Shown in pieces: positions 22,513-32,516 of a DNA stretch of 64,000 nucleotides. Made by a program: the position numbers and the translations under genes. The notes beneath the pieces were generated by a model. That model was not told where the DNA came from and did not search any database. It was given only the letters and a program-made list of their open reading frames with translations. The DNA is from Takakia lepidozioides (taxonomy: Eukaryota; Streptophyta; Takakiopsida; Takakiales; Takakiaceae): NCBI GenBank assembly GCA_030704615.1, contig CM060734.1, positions 3,658,001 through 3,722,000 of the forward strand, in the 5' to 3' direction. Positions within the stretch are counted from its first letter, which is position 1. Each line of letters opens with the position of its first letter.

Positions 22513-23698
22513 ATTTTGTGAAGGAACATTCCGGCGGCCCGCTTCTCATCGTGGGCTGGAGCGGATTGGCTCCATTGATCTGGTAGTGGCAGGTTGGCCC
22601 TGCCAAGGGCATTCATCAGCCAGGCATGGCAATGGATTGCGAGACTCGAGGTCGGGTCCGTTTTGGGAGATGGTGCGGATGTTGCGCCACTTACAGCTTC
22701 ATCAAGCTGTATCTCCAGCATACATCTTGGAGAATGTGCCATTGATGGGCGATTCTTGGGCCAGGGTGATGGCCAGTGTGCATCAAGTCCGGTCGTGGCT
22801 TGGGTCAGCAGTGTTGCTGGATGCAGCTGCAGTGGGGTCACGGGCTCATCGTCCACGGCTATGGTGGACTAACTTGATGTCACCCGCACTGCTCAAGCGT
22901 GCATTTGATCGGGTGCAGCGTCCAGCACACCTCACAGTGGATAGCATTTTGGACACAGGGAGGCAGTCTCAGTGTATGAGACACGATGACCATTTGCCTT
23001 TGGCAATGGTCAACAAGATGGGTCAACCACAAGCAACACTACCTACACTGCTTAGCTTCCCAGGATCGCATGCTTTCCGGGATAGTGGACCTGGTCTCCT
23101 GTGGGATGCTCAGTTGCAGCAGTTAGTGGAGCCTAACGCCGACGAGCGAGAGCAGGCTATAGGTTTTTCCACTGGGACCACGGCGGTGCCTTCTCTTTCT
23201 AAGGCATCACGTCGTCAGGTGTTGGGGCAAGCGATGGATCTCAATTGCTTGACCTGGATTATCAGCTTGGCTATGGCTGAGCAATGTAGAGTGCGGAGTG
23301 CACTTCCCCTGACTGTCTCTCTGCCTACCGAGACGGTACAGGCAGTGAGTGGGGGTGAGCCGGTGAGGACCACGGGGTGTAGACATCCATGGCACACGTG
23401 GGAGGTGCTCGAGGTTCAGAGGGAGTTGGCAGCCAAGGCGGCTGTGATGGATGAGGTTGGGGATTCTTCTCGGGTCAAGGAGGTCCTCAAGGATGAGATG
23501 ATGGGGCAGGATGAGGCCTTATCATTGACTGAGCAGGCAGGGAGTACTGCTCTGAGGTTGCGGCATAACAACCACGGGACGCGTCTTCTACCTCTAAGTC
23601 TGCTGGACTTAAGGTTGCAGTTACGGAGGACAATTGGGAGCCTGACATTGGACCCATTGTCACTGGAGGAGAGAGACGACGTATACGGCAGTTCCTGA
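22505..23698 (+). CDS. Retroelement-borne C5 cytosine DNA methyltransferase domain
   Basis: This encodes a C5-cytosine methyltransferase catalytic region. Motif IV is DLVVAGWPCQGHS, with the catalytic Cys at residue 33 (codon 22601-22603). Motif VI is YILENVP (residues 73-79). The motif VIII-like stretch is AAAVGSRAHRPRLWW (residues 107-121), and EREQAIGF, then RRQVLGQAMD, lies where motifs IX-X fall. The PRLWW context suggests the DNMT3/DRM side of the family. Motif I (AdoMet binding) is missing: the open frame starts at the junction with the antisense CACTA transposase, so the domain is truncated at its N-terminus and is probably inactive. After the domain the sequence changes frame into Ty3-type pol sequence (QFLRAYRNCFAS, the segment normally preceding reverse transcriptase), placing the methyltransferase inside a retrotransposon polyprotein. 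Confidence 0.75.
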   Translation: MGKFCEGTFRRPASHRGLERIGSIDLVVAGWPCQGHSSARHGNGLRDSRSGPFWEMVRMLRHLQLHQAVSPAYILENVPLMGDSWARVMASVHQVRSWLGSAVLLDAAAVGSRAHRPRLWWTNLMSPALLKRAFDRVQRPAHLTVDSILDTGRQSQCMRHDDHLPLAMVNKMGQPQATLPTLLSFPGSHAFRDSGPGLLWDAQLQQLVEPNADEREQAIGFSTGTTAVPSLSKASRRQVLGQAMDLNCLTWIISLAMAEQCRVRSALPLTVSLPTETVQAVSGGEPVRTTGCRHPWHTWEVLEVQRELAAKAAVMDEVGDSSRVKEVLKDEMMGQDEALSLTEQAGSTALRLRHNNHGTRLLPLSLLDLRLQLRRTIGSLTLDPLSLEERDDVYGSS

Positions 23699-24715
23699 GG
23701 GCTTATAGGAATTGCTTTGCCTCTCGTGCTACGGTGGAGGAACATAATAGACATGTTCAGGTTGTGCATCGACCGGGTTTGGTCAATAGGGATGCGGATG
23801 GATTGAATCGCAATCCATGCACGAGCCAGCAGGATGACACTGGAGCTCGGTGGCATGGTGAGACGGACGAGGAGATGGTGCCGGGATGGCATGCATCTGT
23901 CTCTTTGTGTATCTTGGCATTGTCAAGGACGAGAACATGACTGAACACAAACAAGAGATAAAACTAGAGGTACAATGCTAGACAAGAAGTCAAGGTCGGC
24001 GTGGCCGAATGCACGATAAGTAAATAGGAATCAAGACGATCTTTATAACAATGAACAAGAGTACAAGATATTGGAACACGACTTGAATACTGGAATGCTG
24101 GAAACTGGACTAGAGTACCAGATACTGGAAACTGGGCTAGAGTACTGGGAACTGGACTGGAGTACTGGAAACTGGAAACAAAAATAGCTTGAACTGGTGT
24201 TGGCGAGACTGAAGAGTGTCAAGTCTCGCCTCCTATATATATTGGCTACTAAGAAGCTTCCCCAAGAAGCTTCCCCTATGGAGGTTTCTTGCTGGAGAAG
24301 TTTCCAAGATTAAACAAATGTTTCTTGATGGAGAAGCTTCATTAAACAAAGGAGGTATCTTGATGGAGAAGTTTCCTCCAAAGGAAGCTTCTTGAGTAGT
24401 TTCCCAAGTTACTCTTGGTAATTTGGTAAACTACCGGTAACTTGGTAAATAATGGTAAATCACGGTAAGTCATGGTAACTTTCGGTAACATGGTAACTTG
24501 GTAACTTCTAGTATTTACTCCTGGTAAGTTCTTCTGGGCTATGTCCGTAACAGGCATCGGGAGGTCAGGTTGGACCTACAACAGGGATGACTGTAGACGG
24601 AGTGTCTGAGGACCCTGAGGCTAGTGATGAGCCAGGTGGTGCCAGAGATATACATGAGGATTCGGTTGTGTTGGACTACCTCCGCACCCAGGCGTGGCGG
24701 AGCCCGACTCCTACT
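23600..24715 (+). pseudogene. Ty3-type pol remnant after the methyltransferase (RT deleted)
   Basis: A pol linker (about 23622-23715) is followed directly by VQVVHRPGLVNRDADGLNR (about 23758-23814), the end of a Ty3 RNase H domain. The reverse transcriptase and most of RNase H are therefore deleted. The frame then runs through an acidic linker, is interrupted by a 632-bp solo LTR, and resumes in phase at 24558 with SGGQVGPTTG to LDYLRTQAWRS. It ends near 24715 where the GCGACG array of the CACTA-like element begins. Confidence 0.65.
23921..24552. mobile_element. Solo LTR of a second retroelement family
   Basis: A 632-bp sequence starts TGTCAAGG, ends CCGTAACA, and is flanked by GGCAT (23916-23920 and 24553-24557). 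The interrupted reading frame is continuous across it. Inside are a TATATATATTGG promoter-like box near 24232 and simple repeats (ACTGGAAACTGG units near 24090-24180, GGTAACTTGGTAA units near 24420-24510). It is not related to the other LTR in the window. Confidence 0.85.
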
Positions 24716-24749
24716 CCTATTGTTTTTTTTTTTGCCACGCCCAATAGTC

Positions 24750-25098
24750 GCTTGCAACGACGCACTGACGTCCCTTGGCGTACCACCCGGCTTACGCCAC
24801 GTGTTTTTGGGTTTTAGGATGGGACTCCCGGGCAGGTTAGAAAAAATAAATAAATAAATGCGACGCCGCGCCGTCGCCCCCACCAACGCCGTCAGCTGGA
24901 GGGCCGCGACGGCGAGACGTCGTTCGAAGGAGGCCCCTGCCATCGGCGCGGATGGCCCGAAAAGCGACGTTCGGCAGTCGCGGGAGTTGGGGCGGGGGCT
25001 CGCGACCCCCATACGTCGCATTTTTGCGATGTCATTTTGGCGACGCCCATGCAACTGCCGGGCGACGCAAATTCGGCGCCTGCCGCTATGGTGTAGGG
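24750..25098. repeat. GCGACG subterminal array (right) of the CACTA-like element
   Basis: GCGACG/CGTCGC half-sites and palindromes occur from about 24757 to 25075, matching the array at 19.9-20.4 kb. The putative end reads ATGGTGTAGGG, whose complement CCCTACACCAT resembles the left end CACTACAGCAA. No matching 3-bp target duplication is visible, so the exact end is uncertain. Confidence 0.5.
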
Positions 25099-25260
25099 GC
25101 GTTGAATGAAGCACGCACCCTGTCACACACCATGCATCTAGCCACAAATTGTTGCACCTCTGTGTGCATACCACGCCACCAATACTGCCCATGCAGTAAA
25201 CTATGAGTGCGTCGCACTCCAAAATGCCCACGCTGCTTGACCAACAGAATTCCCACTGTC
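25087..25260 (-). pseudogene. Retroelement integrase zinc-binding fragment
   Basis: The minus strand reads GHFGVRRTHSLLHGQYWW, then VQQFVARCMVCDRVRASF, the HHCC-type N-terminal domain of a Ty3 integrase. It is cut at its C-terminal side by the end of the CACTA-like element and is only about 55 codons long. It is on the opposite strand from the Ty3 copies to its right. Confidence 0.55.
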
Positions 25261-25770
25261 TAAACAAATATCACTGGTCCCTGCCCACCTCAACTCCATT
25301 TACAGCTCCCTACCCTTGCCTGCACCCAATATTAACCACCAAACAACACTTAATGATATACCAGACTGCAAACTGCCAAAATTGCAACCTCTTAATACAC
25401 AACTCTTCAAGCTGAATTAATTAACCCCCTCCCCCCCGGCTAGTAATCACTACCTCCCACTAACCAAATCAGCGCCGACTCCCAACCTCGAACCACCACA
25501 CCCAACCTCACCCACAGTACACAGTAAAGAGCTGTTTACTAACAAGGCATGCCACCACCTTGTCATGCGTTTACACTTCTTAATACCTCTCCTTACTCGA
25601 GCACCTCTCAGCCGCCACCCAGGCACAAAAGGCTAACGGCTCTAATTACTACACCAAGACAACCCTGCTGCCAGGCTACCTCACACTGCTGTCATACTGC
25701 CCCCACATATAGGCTGCAGCCACACCCCAAGCCAGCCACTTCCTCCCCCCCAACATTTGGCAATTTTCAC
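25261..25770. other. No gene recognised
   Basis: C-rich low-complexity sequence with no domain-bearing frame, between the integrase scrap and the truncated Ty3 copy. Confidence 0.4.
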
Positions 25771-27168
25771 GGAGCTGTCCGAAGAATCAATCAGCCGCTT
25801 GGTGGAGGCGGTGGTCGCCAAGACTTGCAAGGTAGGCAACTACTCTTGTGAGTTGTATCAGGAAATTGGCGCCTTGCGTAAAGGAGGTCAGTTAATGTTC
25901 GTGGATGGGATAATTTCCGGAACTAACGTGTCATTGTTGGTGGACACAGGAGCGTCGCACTCCTTCATGACATCGGCAACAGCACGAAAAATCCCGACAA
26001 GTGACGTGGGGGCCTCTATTGAGGTGCGTTCTGCCAAAGGAGAACCACAATTGGCGACGAGGTTGGCGTTCGATGTTCCTCTTCAACTGGGGAGTTGGAA
26101 GGGACGTGAGAACTTCACCATTTGCGAGATCGATGGAGTAGATCTCATTTTGGGGATGACATTTTTGAGCAAATCCGGAGCGGTCATAAATGGCCGCAAG
26201 AGAGTAGTCACGCTGCCGTGTGGGAATGGTGGCGAAGTTTTATGAGTGTCGGAAACGCCCAAACCCGTGGGAGGGCGAATAAACCTTCTGTCAGCAAGGG
26301 AGTGGGCCGTGGAGGAGCCACACAAGCCCCAGTTTTTGCTTTACGTAAGACAAGTGAAAGGAGAAGGCGATGGGGAGCCGAGCCCAGATTGGAGCAAGGG
26401 AATCTTGGAGAAATACCAGGATGTGATGCCGGAAGATTTACCAAGCGGCTTGCCACCGCGAAGGGGAGTTGACCACAAGATTGAGGTGATACCGGGATCG
26501 GAGCCGCCTGCCAAGGCGCCCTACCAGTTGAGCCACAAAGAGTTGGTCGAGCTGAAGACTCAGCTCAAGGATCTAATGTCAAAGGGGTATATCCGGCCGA
26601 GTAAGTCACCTTACGCTGCCCCGGTGCTATTCGCAGACAAGAAGGATGGGACGCTGCGGATGTGACACGATTACAGGGTTCTGAATAAGGTGACTATAAA
26701 AAACCGGTACCCTTTGCTAAGGATCGACGACCTTTTCGATCGGTTGGCAGGAGCAAAGTATTACAGCCGGATCGATTTGCGCTCCGGCTATCATCAAATT
26801 TGAGTGGCGGAAGGAGATGAGGAGAAGACCGCGTGCAGGACAAGGTATGGTTCATATGAGTTCTTGGTGATGCTTTTTGGGCTCACCAACGTACCCGCGA
26901 CCTTTAGCACGTTGATGAACAGCCTCTTCCAGGAGTGGCTAGATGACTTTGTGATCGTGTACATCGACGACATCTTGGTGTACTCGAAAACAAAGGAGGA
27001 GCACCTGGAGCACCTCAAAAGGGTGTTCCAGAAATTGCGGGAAGGGAAGCTGTATGCTAAAGCTTCAAAGTGCGAATTCGGGGTCACAAAAGTGGAGTTC
27101 CTGGGGCATGTGATTACACAAGATGGGATCAAAATGGATGACAGAAAGGTGAGGGCGATCTTGGACTG
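25771..27168 (+). pseudogene. Internal fragment of the Ty3 chromodomain family (protease-RT)
   Basis: The fragment is collinear with about 29621-31020 of the near-complete element: the gag-pol linker, protease with [12 protein letters not shown], and reverse transcriptase with [12 protein letters not shown]. Neither end lies at an LTR. It has its own breaks: a TGA at 26227-26242 depending on frame, TGA at 26663-26665, TGA near 26803 and a deletion in the protease around 25985. At one position (about 26636) it has a base that the longer copy lacks, so the two copies carry different defects. Confidence 0.8.
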
Positions 27169-27734
27169 GTGGCCGATGCGGATGCGGATGCGGGAGATGA
27201 TGCTTCGTGGATAGAGGCAATGGAAGACAGGGGATTGAAAATGCATGAGCGGTGAGCGGTGAACGCATGAGCATGAGCGGAGTATTCCGAACCACGCCCG
27301 AACCTACACCGAGCCACAATGAGAACCGAAAACAAAGCTTCCCGACGTCCCCGCATACCGATTTGTTTATACATAAAGGGGTCAATCTCGAATTTGCCAA
27401 AAATCATCAAAATTAGGGGGTAGAACGCCTATACCCATGCCCGGATTTTGGGTGGTATAGTCGCCACCGACTACAACAGAGCATGCGAATTAGAATTGTT
27501 CAAATTCTACAAATTCGTCCAATTTCAATGTGGTGAGAAGAACTTGGTTATTATTATGTGGTGAAAAGAAGTTGGTTGTTATTATAGTCGGCACCAACTA
27601 CGTCACCCCAGTGGTACAACAACCTTCATAAATTTACGAACTACGTTCATGAGTAGAGGTACTGTGTAGTCGGCACAGACTATAGTCGGCATAGACTACA
27701 GTTGGCATCGACTTCATGTCCGAATGTCGTTCCA
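27169..27734. repeat. TAGTCGGCACCGACTA palindrome cluster (left flank)
   Basis: Near-palindromes of the type TAGTCGCCACCGACTA occur near 27467, 27583, 27667 and 27682. The same motif appears at 34855-35080 on the far side of the Ty3 insertion, so the Ty3 element landed inside this repeat-bearing sequence, probably the subterminal region of another DNA transposon. Confidence 0.5.
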
Positions 27735-27739
27735 CAAAG

Positions 27740-28465
27740 TGTCGCGGCCCTTTGCCTTGAGGGCAGGGGGTCGGGACACATGAGGGGCTGCCCCTGTAGT
27801 GGGGGCATCGGCAGCGATAGGTATGGGGGGCTGAAGCACCCTTGAGTGCCCAAGGCACTCAAGGAGGCGGAGGCGCTCACTAGGTGGAGCCCCGCACACC
27901 GGGTTGCGATGGGGGTGGCTCCACAAGGGGTGGTGGTAGCTTAGCGGGACTTAGTGGGGGTGGCATAGGACTCACCATGGGGGCGGAGACCTCGTGGTGG
28001 GAGTCGTGGGGAGCCTTGGGACTCATCACGGTCCATAGGGGCCGTGATGAGTGGGCCAAGACTCACCGCGACTCATCACCGGGAGTCGAGGGTTTTCGTG
28101 GTGGTTCGCCATAAAATGGCATGGCTGGTTATGAAACCCCCGCGGACAGCTACAGAAGTATATATAGGGAGTAGTAACCCCAAGAACGGTGCAAGCCCGT
28201 TGGTGACCAAAAACTAGTGAGTAAGCGAACGAGCCGGAAAGCGACCAAAGAGTGGGGAGCTGTTCCGGACTGCCATCTACCAAAGGGAATTCTCCTAGTC
28301 CCCAATAGGTGGAGGGTTTAGAGGGAAGCGAAGGGGGACCGTTATGTCCCGGTGAGCAGCCAAAGCTCCAAGTTGGCCCGGGCGGCTAGGTTGGGAGTCA
28401 GGCGCGCGCATCAAAGCGAGTAACTATGACTTGAAGGGGAGCTTACCGAAGTGAGGTGCGCGACA
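27740..28465 (+). repeat. 5' LTR
   Basis: Begins TGTCGCGG and ends GCGCGACA. A TATATATAGGGAGTAG promoter-like box near 28157 would start the element transcript. It is almost identical to 33987-34712. Confidence 0.95.
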
Positions 28466-28467
28466 CT

Positions 28468-28479
28468 TGGTATCAGAGC
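28468..28479 (+). promoter_or_regulatory. Primer binding site (initiator tRNA-Met)
   Basis: TGGTATCAGAGC, two bases after the 5' LTR, is complementary to the 3' end of plant initiator tRNA-Met, the usual primer for Ty3 elements of plants. Confidence 0.9.
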
Positions 28480-28625
28480 TTAGAGTTCAGTACACGATCG
28501 TCCTTGGGATTGGCCTCATCACGGGGTCGGGCAAGCCAAAGTGAAAGCGGAACGGCCCAAAAGATGATGATCCTGGTGAGCCGGATGGGGGCGGCGTGTC
28601 ACCAAGGCGGCCGTTTGAGGAAGCG

Positions 28626-29378
28626 ATGAATGTTTCCGAAAGCGAGGCCGCTCAAGAGCGGGAGGAATCCGAGGAGTTGGAGCCCGAGGAATCCTTGAGA
28701 GCTCCGACAAACCAAGAGATGCCTCCCATGCCGGCAGCCTTTTGGGAAGGGTTGTTGGCGCAGTTTGGCGGGACGTTGAAAGACGTGTTGAAGGCGGCTA
28801 ATGCCACTTCCACTAAGGCAAAGTTTAAGGTGAAGCCTAAAGAACCCGGCACCTTCGAGGGCGTTCGAAATCGGAAGGCACTCAACACCTGGCTCCTGGA
28901 GCTAGAGCAGTACTTCCGGGCGGCCAAGTTGAGTAACGATGATCGGGTGGAAGTGGCTCCCACCTATTTGAGGGGCTATGCTCAACAATGGTGGCAGAAA
29001 TGCCTTCACGACCGAGGCCCAAGCCCGGAAACCTTGAACTGGAGTGGGTTCAAGGAATTGATGAAGAGACAGTTTGTACCCCTCAACGCGTCCTGGCTTG
29101 CTCGGGACAAGATGAGGAATTTGAAGCAAACAGATGACATTTGGGGGTATGTCCAGGCTTTCAATGTGCTGTTGCTCGAAGTCGCGGACATGGCAGAACC
29201 AGAAATGGTCTTCAACTTTGTGGCGGGACTGGCCCCATGGGCCAGGCGGAAGTTGGAGGAGAAGCCATCCAAGACTTTGAACGAGGCAATTGAGAGGGCT
29301 GAATGTTTCTCGGATGTCCCTAGGGGTGAGACAAGGCCGTACGGAGCTGAACCACAAGAAGACCCGGCGGGAAGGTGA
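28626..29378 (+). CDS. gag: Ty3 gag (capsid)
   Basis: This encodes the structural gag protein. The first in-frame ATG is at 28626 (MNVSESEAAQ); the frame is open from further upstream. It contains the retrotransposon gag domain, with FEGVRNRKALNTWLLELEQY and a Trp-rich YAQQWWQK segment. The frame ends with TGA at 29376-29378, while the nucleocapsid zinc knuckle [14 protein letters not shown] (about 29540-29581) lies one frame over. Either a programmed frameshift or a mutation near 29300-29378 separates gag from the rest. Confidence 0.85.
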   Translation: MNVSESEAAQEREESEELEPEESLRAPTNQEMPPMPAAFWEGLLAQFGGTLKDVLKAANATSTKAKFKVKPKEPGTFEGVRNRKALNTWLLELEQYFRAAKLSNDDRVEVAPTYLRGYAQQWWQKCLHDRGPSPETLNWSGFKELMKRQFVPLNASWLARDKMRNLKQTDDIWGYVQAFNVLLLEVADMAEPEMVFNFVAGLAPWARRKLEEKPSKTLNEAIERAECFSDVPRGETRPYGAEPQEDPAGR

Positions 29379-30537
29379 CTCTTTCCGACCGGAAAAGAAG
29401 TGGGATAGGCCACGCGGCGATAATGGCACGTGGAAATCGAAGGGAGGGCCTTCACACGTCAAGGCGGCACCCGGTGCTTCGAAAGGAAAAGCGGGTGGAG
29501 CGGCTTATGGCGGACAAAAGGCGACCTTTGATGGAGTGTGTTTCAATTGCGGGGAGCCCGGGCACATGGCCAAGAAGTGCACGAAGCCCCGGCAATTGAA
29601 CATGACTCGGGCGACCACGGAGCTGTCGGAAGATACCATCAGTCGCTTGGTGGAAGCGGTGGTCGCTAGGACTTGCAAGGTAGGCAACTATTCTTGTGAG
29701 TTGTATCAGGAAACTGGCGCCCTGCGTAAAGGGAGTCAGTTATTGTTCGTGGATGGGATAATATCCGGAACTAATGTGTCGTTGTTGGTGGACACAGGAG
29801 CGTCGCACTCCTTCATGACACCGGCGGCGGCACAAAAGCTGGGACTCCCGACAAGTGACGTGGGGGCCTCTATTGAGGTGCGTTCTGCCAAAGGAGAACC
29901 ACAGTTGGCGACAAGGTTGGCGTTTAATGTTCCTCTTCAACTGGGGAGTTGGGAGGGACGTGAGAACTTCACCATCTGCGAGATCGATGGAGTAGATCTC
30001 ATTTTGGGGATGACCTTTCTGAGTAAATCCGGAGCGGTCATAGATGGCCGCAAGAGAGTAGTCACGCTGCCATGTGGGAATGGTGGCGAGGTCTTACGAG
30101 TGTCGGAAACGCCCAAATCCGTGGGAGGGCGAATAAACCTTCTGTCAGCAAGGGAGTGGGCCGTGGAGGAGGCACACGAACCCCAGTTTTTGCTTTACAT
30201 TAGAGAAGTGAAGGGAGAAGGCGATGGGAAGCCGAGCCCAGATTGGATCAAGGGGATTTTGGAGAAATACCAGGATGTGATGCCGGAGGATTTACCAAGC
30301 GGTTTGCCACCGCGAAGAGGAGTTGACCACAAGATTGAGGTGATACCGGGATCGAAATCGCCTGCCAAGGCGCCCTACCGGTTGAGCCACAGAGAGTTGG
30401 TCGAGCTGAAGACTCAGCTCAAGGATCTAATGTCAAAGGGGTACATCCGGCCGAGTAAGTCACCTTACGGAGCCCCGGTGCTATTCGCAACAAGAAGGAT
30501 GGGACGCTGCGGATGTGTGTCGATTACAGGGCTCTGA
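29290..30537 (+). CDS. Ty3 nucleocapsid-protease-RT N-terminus
   Basis: This frame holds the CCHC zinc knuckle, an aspartic protease with [12 protein letters not shown] (active-site DTG at about 29791) and [14 protein letters not shown], and the start of reverse transcriptase ([20 protein letters not shown]). It leaves the RT frame near 30489, where the related fragment at 26636 has one more base; the tail of the ORF is frameshifted sequence. Confidence 0.85.
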   Translation: MRGLNVSRMSLGVRQGRTELNHKKTRREGDSFRPEKKWDRPRGDNGTWKSKGGPSHVKAAPGASKGKAGGAAYGGQKATFDGVCFNCGEPGHMAKKCTKPRQLNMTRATTELSEDTISRLVEAVVARTCKVGNYSCELYQETGALRKGSQLLFVDGIISGTNVSLLVDTGASHSFMTPAAAQKLGLPTSDVGASIEVRSAKGEPQLATRLAFNVPLQLGSWEGRENFTICEIDGVDLILGMTFLSKSGAVIDGRKRVVTLPCGNGGEVLRVSETPKSVGGRINLLSAREWAVEEAHEPQFLLYIREVKGEGDGKPSPDWIKGILEKYQDVMPEDLPSGLPPRRGVDHKIEVIPGSKSPAKAPYRLSHRELVELKTQLKDLMSKGYIRPSKSPYGAPVLFATRRMGRCGCVSITGL

Positions 30538-31157
30538 ATAAGGTGACTATCAAAAACCGGTACCCTTTGCCAAGGATCGACGACCTCTTCGATCGGTTGG
30601 CAGGAGCGAAGTATTTCAGCCGGATCGACTTGCGCTCCGGCTATCATCAAATTCGGGTGGCGGAAGGAGATGAGGAGAAGACCGCATGCAGGACAAGGTA
30701 TGGTTCATATGAGTTCTTGGTGATGCCTTTTGGGCTCACCAATGCACCAGCGACCTTTAGCACGCTGATGAACAGCCTTTTTCAGGAGTGGTTGGATGAC
30801 TTTGTGATCGTGTACATCGACGACATCTTGGTGTACTCAAAAACAAAAGAGGAGCACCTGGAGCACCTCAAAAGGGTGTTCCAAAAGTTGCGGGAAGGGA
30901 AGCTGTACGCCAAAGCTTCAAAGTGCGAATTCGGGGTCACGAAAGTGGAGTTCTTGGGGCATGTGATTACACAGGATGGGATCAAAATGGATGACAGAAA
31001 GGTGAGGGCGATCTTGGACTGGGAGCCTCCGACTTCGGTCCCGGGAGTGCGATCCTTCGTAGGACTCGCCTCCTATTACCGGAAGTATGTGAGAAATTTC
31101 GCCAAGATCGCGGGGCCGTTGTCAGACCTTCTGTGTAAATCCAAAGTCTGGGTATAG
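30513..31157 (+). CDS. Ty3 reverse transcriptase
   Basis: RT core with [43 protein letters not shown] and the catalytic YIDDILVYS box (about 30815). It copies element RNA into DNA. The frame stops at TAG 31155-31157 but continues in the same frame into RNase H, so the stop is an in-frame nonsense change. Confidence 0.9.
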   Translation: MCVDYRALNKVTIKNRYPLPRIDDLFDRLAGAKYFSRIDLRSGYHQIRVAEGDEEKTACRTRYGSYEFLVMPFGLTNAPATFSTLMNSLFQEWLDDFVIVYIDDILVYSKTKEEHLEHLKRVFQKLREGKLYAKASKCEFGVTKVEFLGHVITQDGIKMDDRKVRAILDWEPPTSVPGVRSFVGLASYYRKYVRNFAKIAGPLSDLLCKSKVWV

Positions 31158-32516
31158 AACACATTTTGTGGCCAAGCTTTTGCTGAATTGAAGCAGCGGA
31201 TGGCGGAAGCTCCAGTCTTGAAAATCCCGGAGTTCGATCGTCCATTTGAGATTCATACAGATGCGTCGGACTTCGCGATTGGGGGTGTACTTATGCAAGA
31301 TGGACGTCCAGTGGCTTACGAAAGTAAGAAACTGAATGAAGTGGAGCGACGGTGGCCTACGCACGAAAAAGAGATGAAGGCAGTGGTGCATTGCCTTGAG
31401 CTATGGCGCCACTATGTTGGTTCCAACCCAGTGAAGGTGTTCACGGACAATGTCACGGTGAAGTATTTTGCCACGCAGCCCAAGTTGTCCCCAAAACAAC
31501 TTAGGTGGCAAGATACTTTGGCGGTGTTCGACGTGGATATCCAGTACAAACCGGGACGAGACAACGTGGTGGCCGATGCTTTAAGTAGAAAGCAGCAGCT
31601 CTTGTTGGTGTACAAGGGCGAGACGACGCTCCAAAGGAAGATCCGAAAGGCTTGCCGGAAGGATGAGCTGGCGAAGTCCGTGATGCAGGACTTGAGGATG
31701 GGGGTTAAATCGCAGTTCCACTTGCAAAATGGACTGCTCCGGTATAAGCAAAAACGTCTCTACGTGCCAAAGGGAGGGATCAGAGATAGCCTCTTGAGAG
31801 AATGCCATGATAGCCCGTTTGCGGGCCACGGCGGAGCCAAGCGCACTGCGGCACTCTTGAAGAAAGAGTATTTCTGGCCCAAACTGAGGGAGGAGGCAGA
31901 GGAGTATGTCAAGACATGCACCACATGCCAACAAAACCGGAGCGAGTACAAAAAGCAAGCGGGGCTGTTACAACCCTTGCCGATTCCAGAGGGGACTTGG
32001 GAAAGCGTCTCGATGGATTTCATGACTGCTATGCCGCTGTCAAAAGGATTCGATGCAATCATGGTGGTGGTGGTGGATAGGTTCAGTAAAATGGGCCATT
32101 TCATCTCCACCAAGGAGACGGCAACGGCGGAGGAGACAGGGCGACTTTACTTTGCCCACGTCTTAAAGCATCATGGAGTCCCTAAGGATATTGTCTCGGA
32201 TCGCGATCCAAAGTTTACGAGTAAATTTTGGAGGACACTTTTGAAGAATATGGGGACGAGGCTGAAGATGAGCACCGCCTTCCGACCTACGACCGACGGC
32301 CAAACAGAAAGGGTGAATTCCGTAGTGAAGCAGATCTTGCGGAATTACGTGTCGGCAGACCAAACAGACTGGGTGGAACACTTAGACGCGGCAGAGTTCT
32401 GTTATAATAACACAGAACACTCCGCAACGGGAGTTTCCCTTTCGTATTGGTCTATGGAGAAGCACCTCTGGTGCCGACAAGTTGGGCCGCCCAGGACGTT
32501 GAGGAACCGACAGTAG
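31158..32516 (+). CDS. Ty3 RNase H and integrase
   Basis: RNase H carries IHTDASDFAIGGVL, then YKPGRDNVVADALSR. Integrase follows with an HHCC zinc finger (ECHDSPFAGHGGAKRT, CTTCQQNRSEYK) and a DDE core (SMDFMTAMP, VSDRDPKFTS, and TDGQTERVN with Glu). The frame leaves the protein path near 32432, where one base appears to be missing; the last residues are out of frame. Confidence 0.9.
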   Translation, partial: NTFCGQAFAELKQRMAEAPVLKIPEFDRPFEIHTDASDFAIGGVLMQDGRPVAYESKKLNEVERRWPTHEKEMKAVVHCLELWRHYVGSNPVKVFTDNVTVKYFATQPKLSPKQLRWQDTLAVFDVDIQYKPGRDNVVADALSRKQQLLLVYKGETTLQRKIRKACRKDELAKSVMQDLRMGVKSQFHLQNGLLRYKQKRLYVPKGGIRDSLLRECHDSPFAGHGGAKRTAALLKKEYFWPKLREEAEEYVKTCTTCQQNRSEYKKQAGLLQPLPIPEGTWESVSMDFMTAMPLSKGFDAIMVVVVDRFSKMGHFISTKETATAEETGRLYFAHVLKHHGVPKDIVSDRDPKFTSKFWRTLLKNMGTRLKMSTAFRPTTDGQTERVNSVVKQILRNYVSADQTDWVEHLDAAEFCYNNTEHSATGVSLSYWSMEKHLWCRQVGPPRTLRNRQ

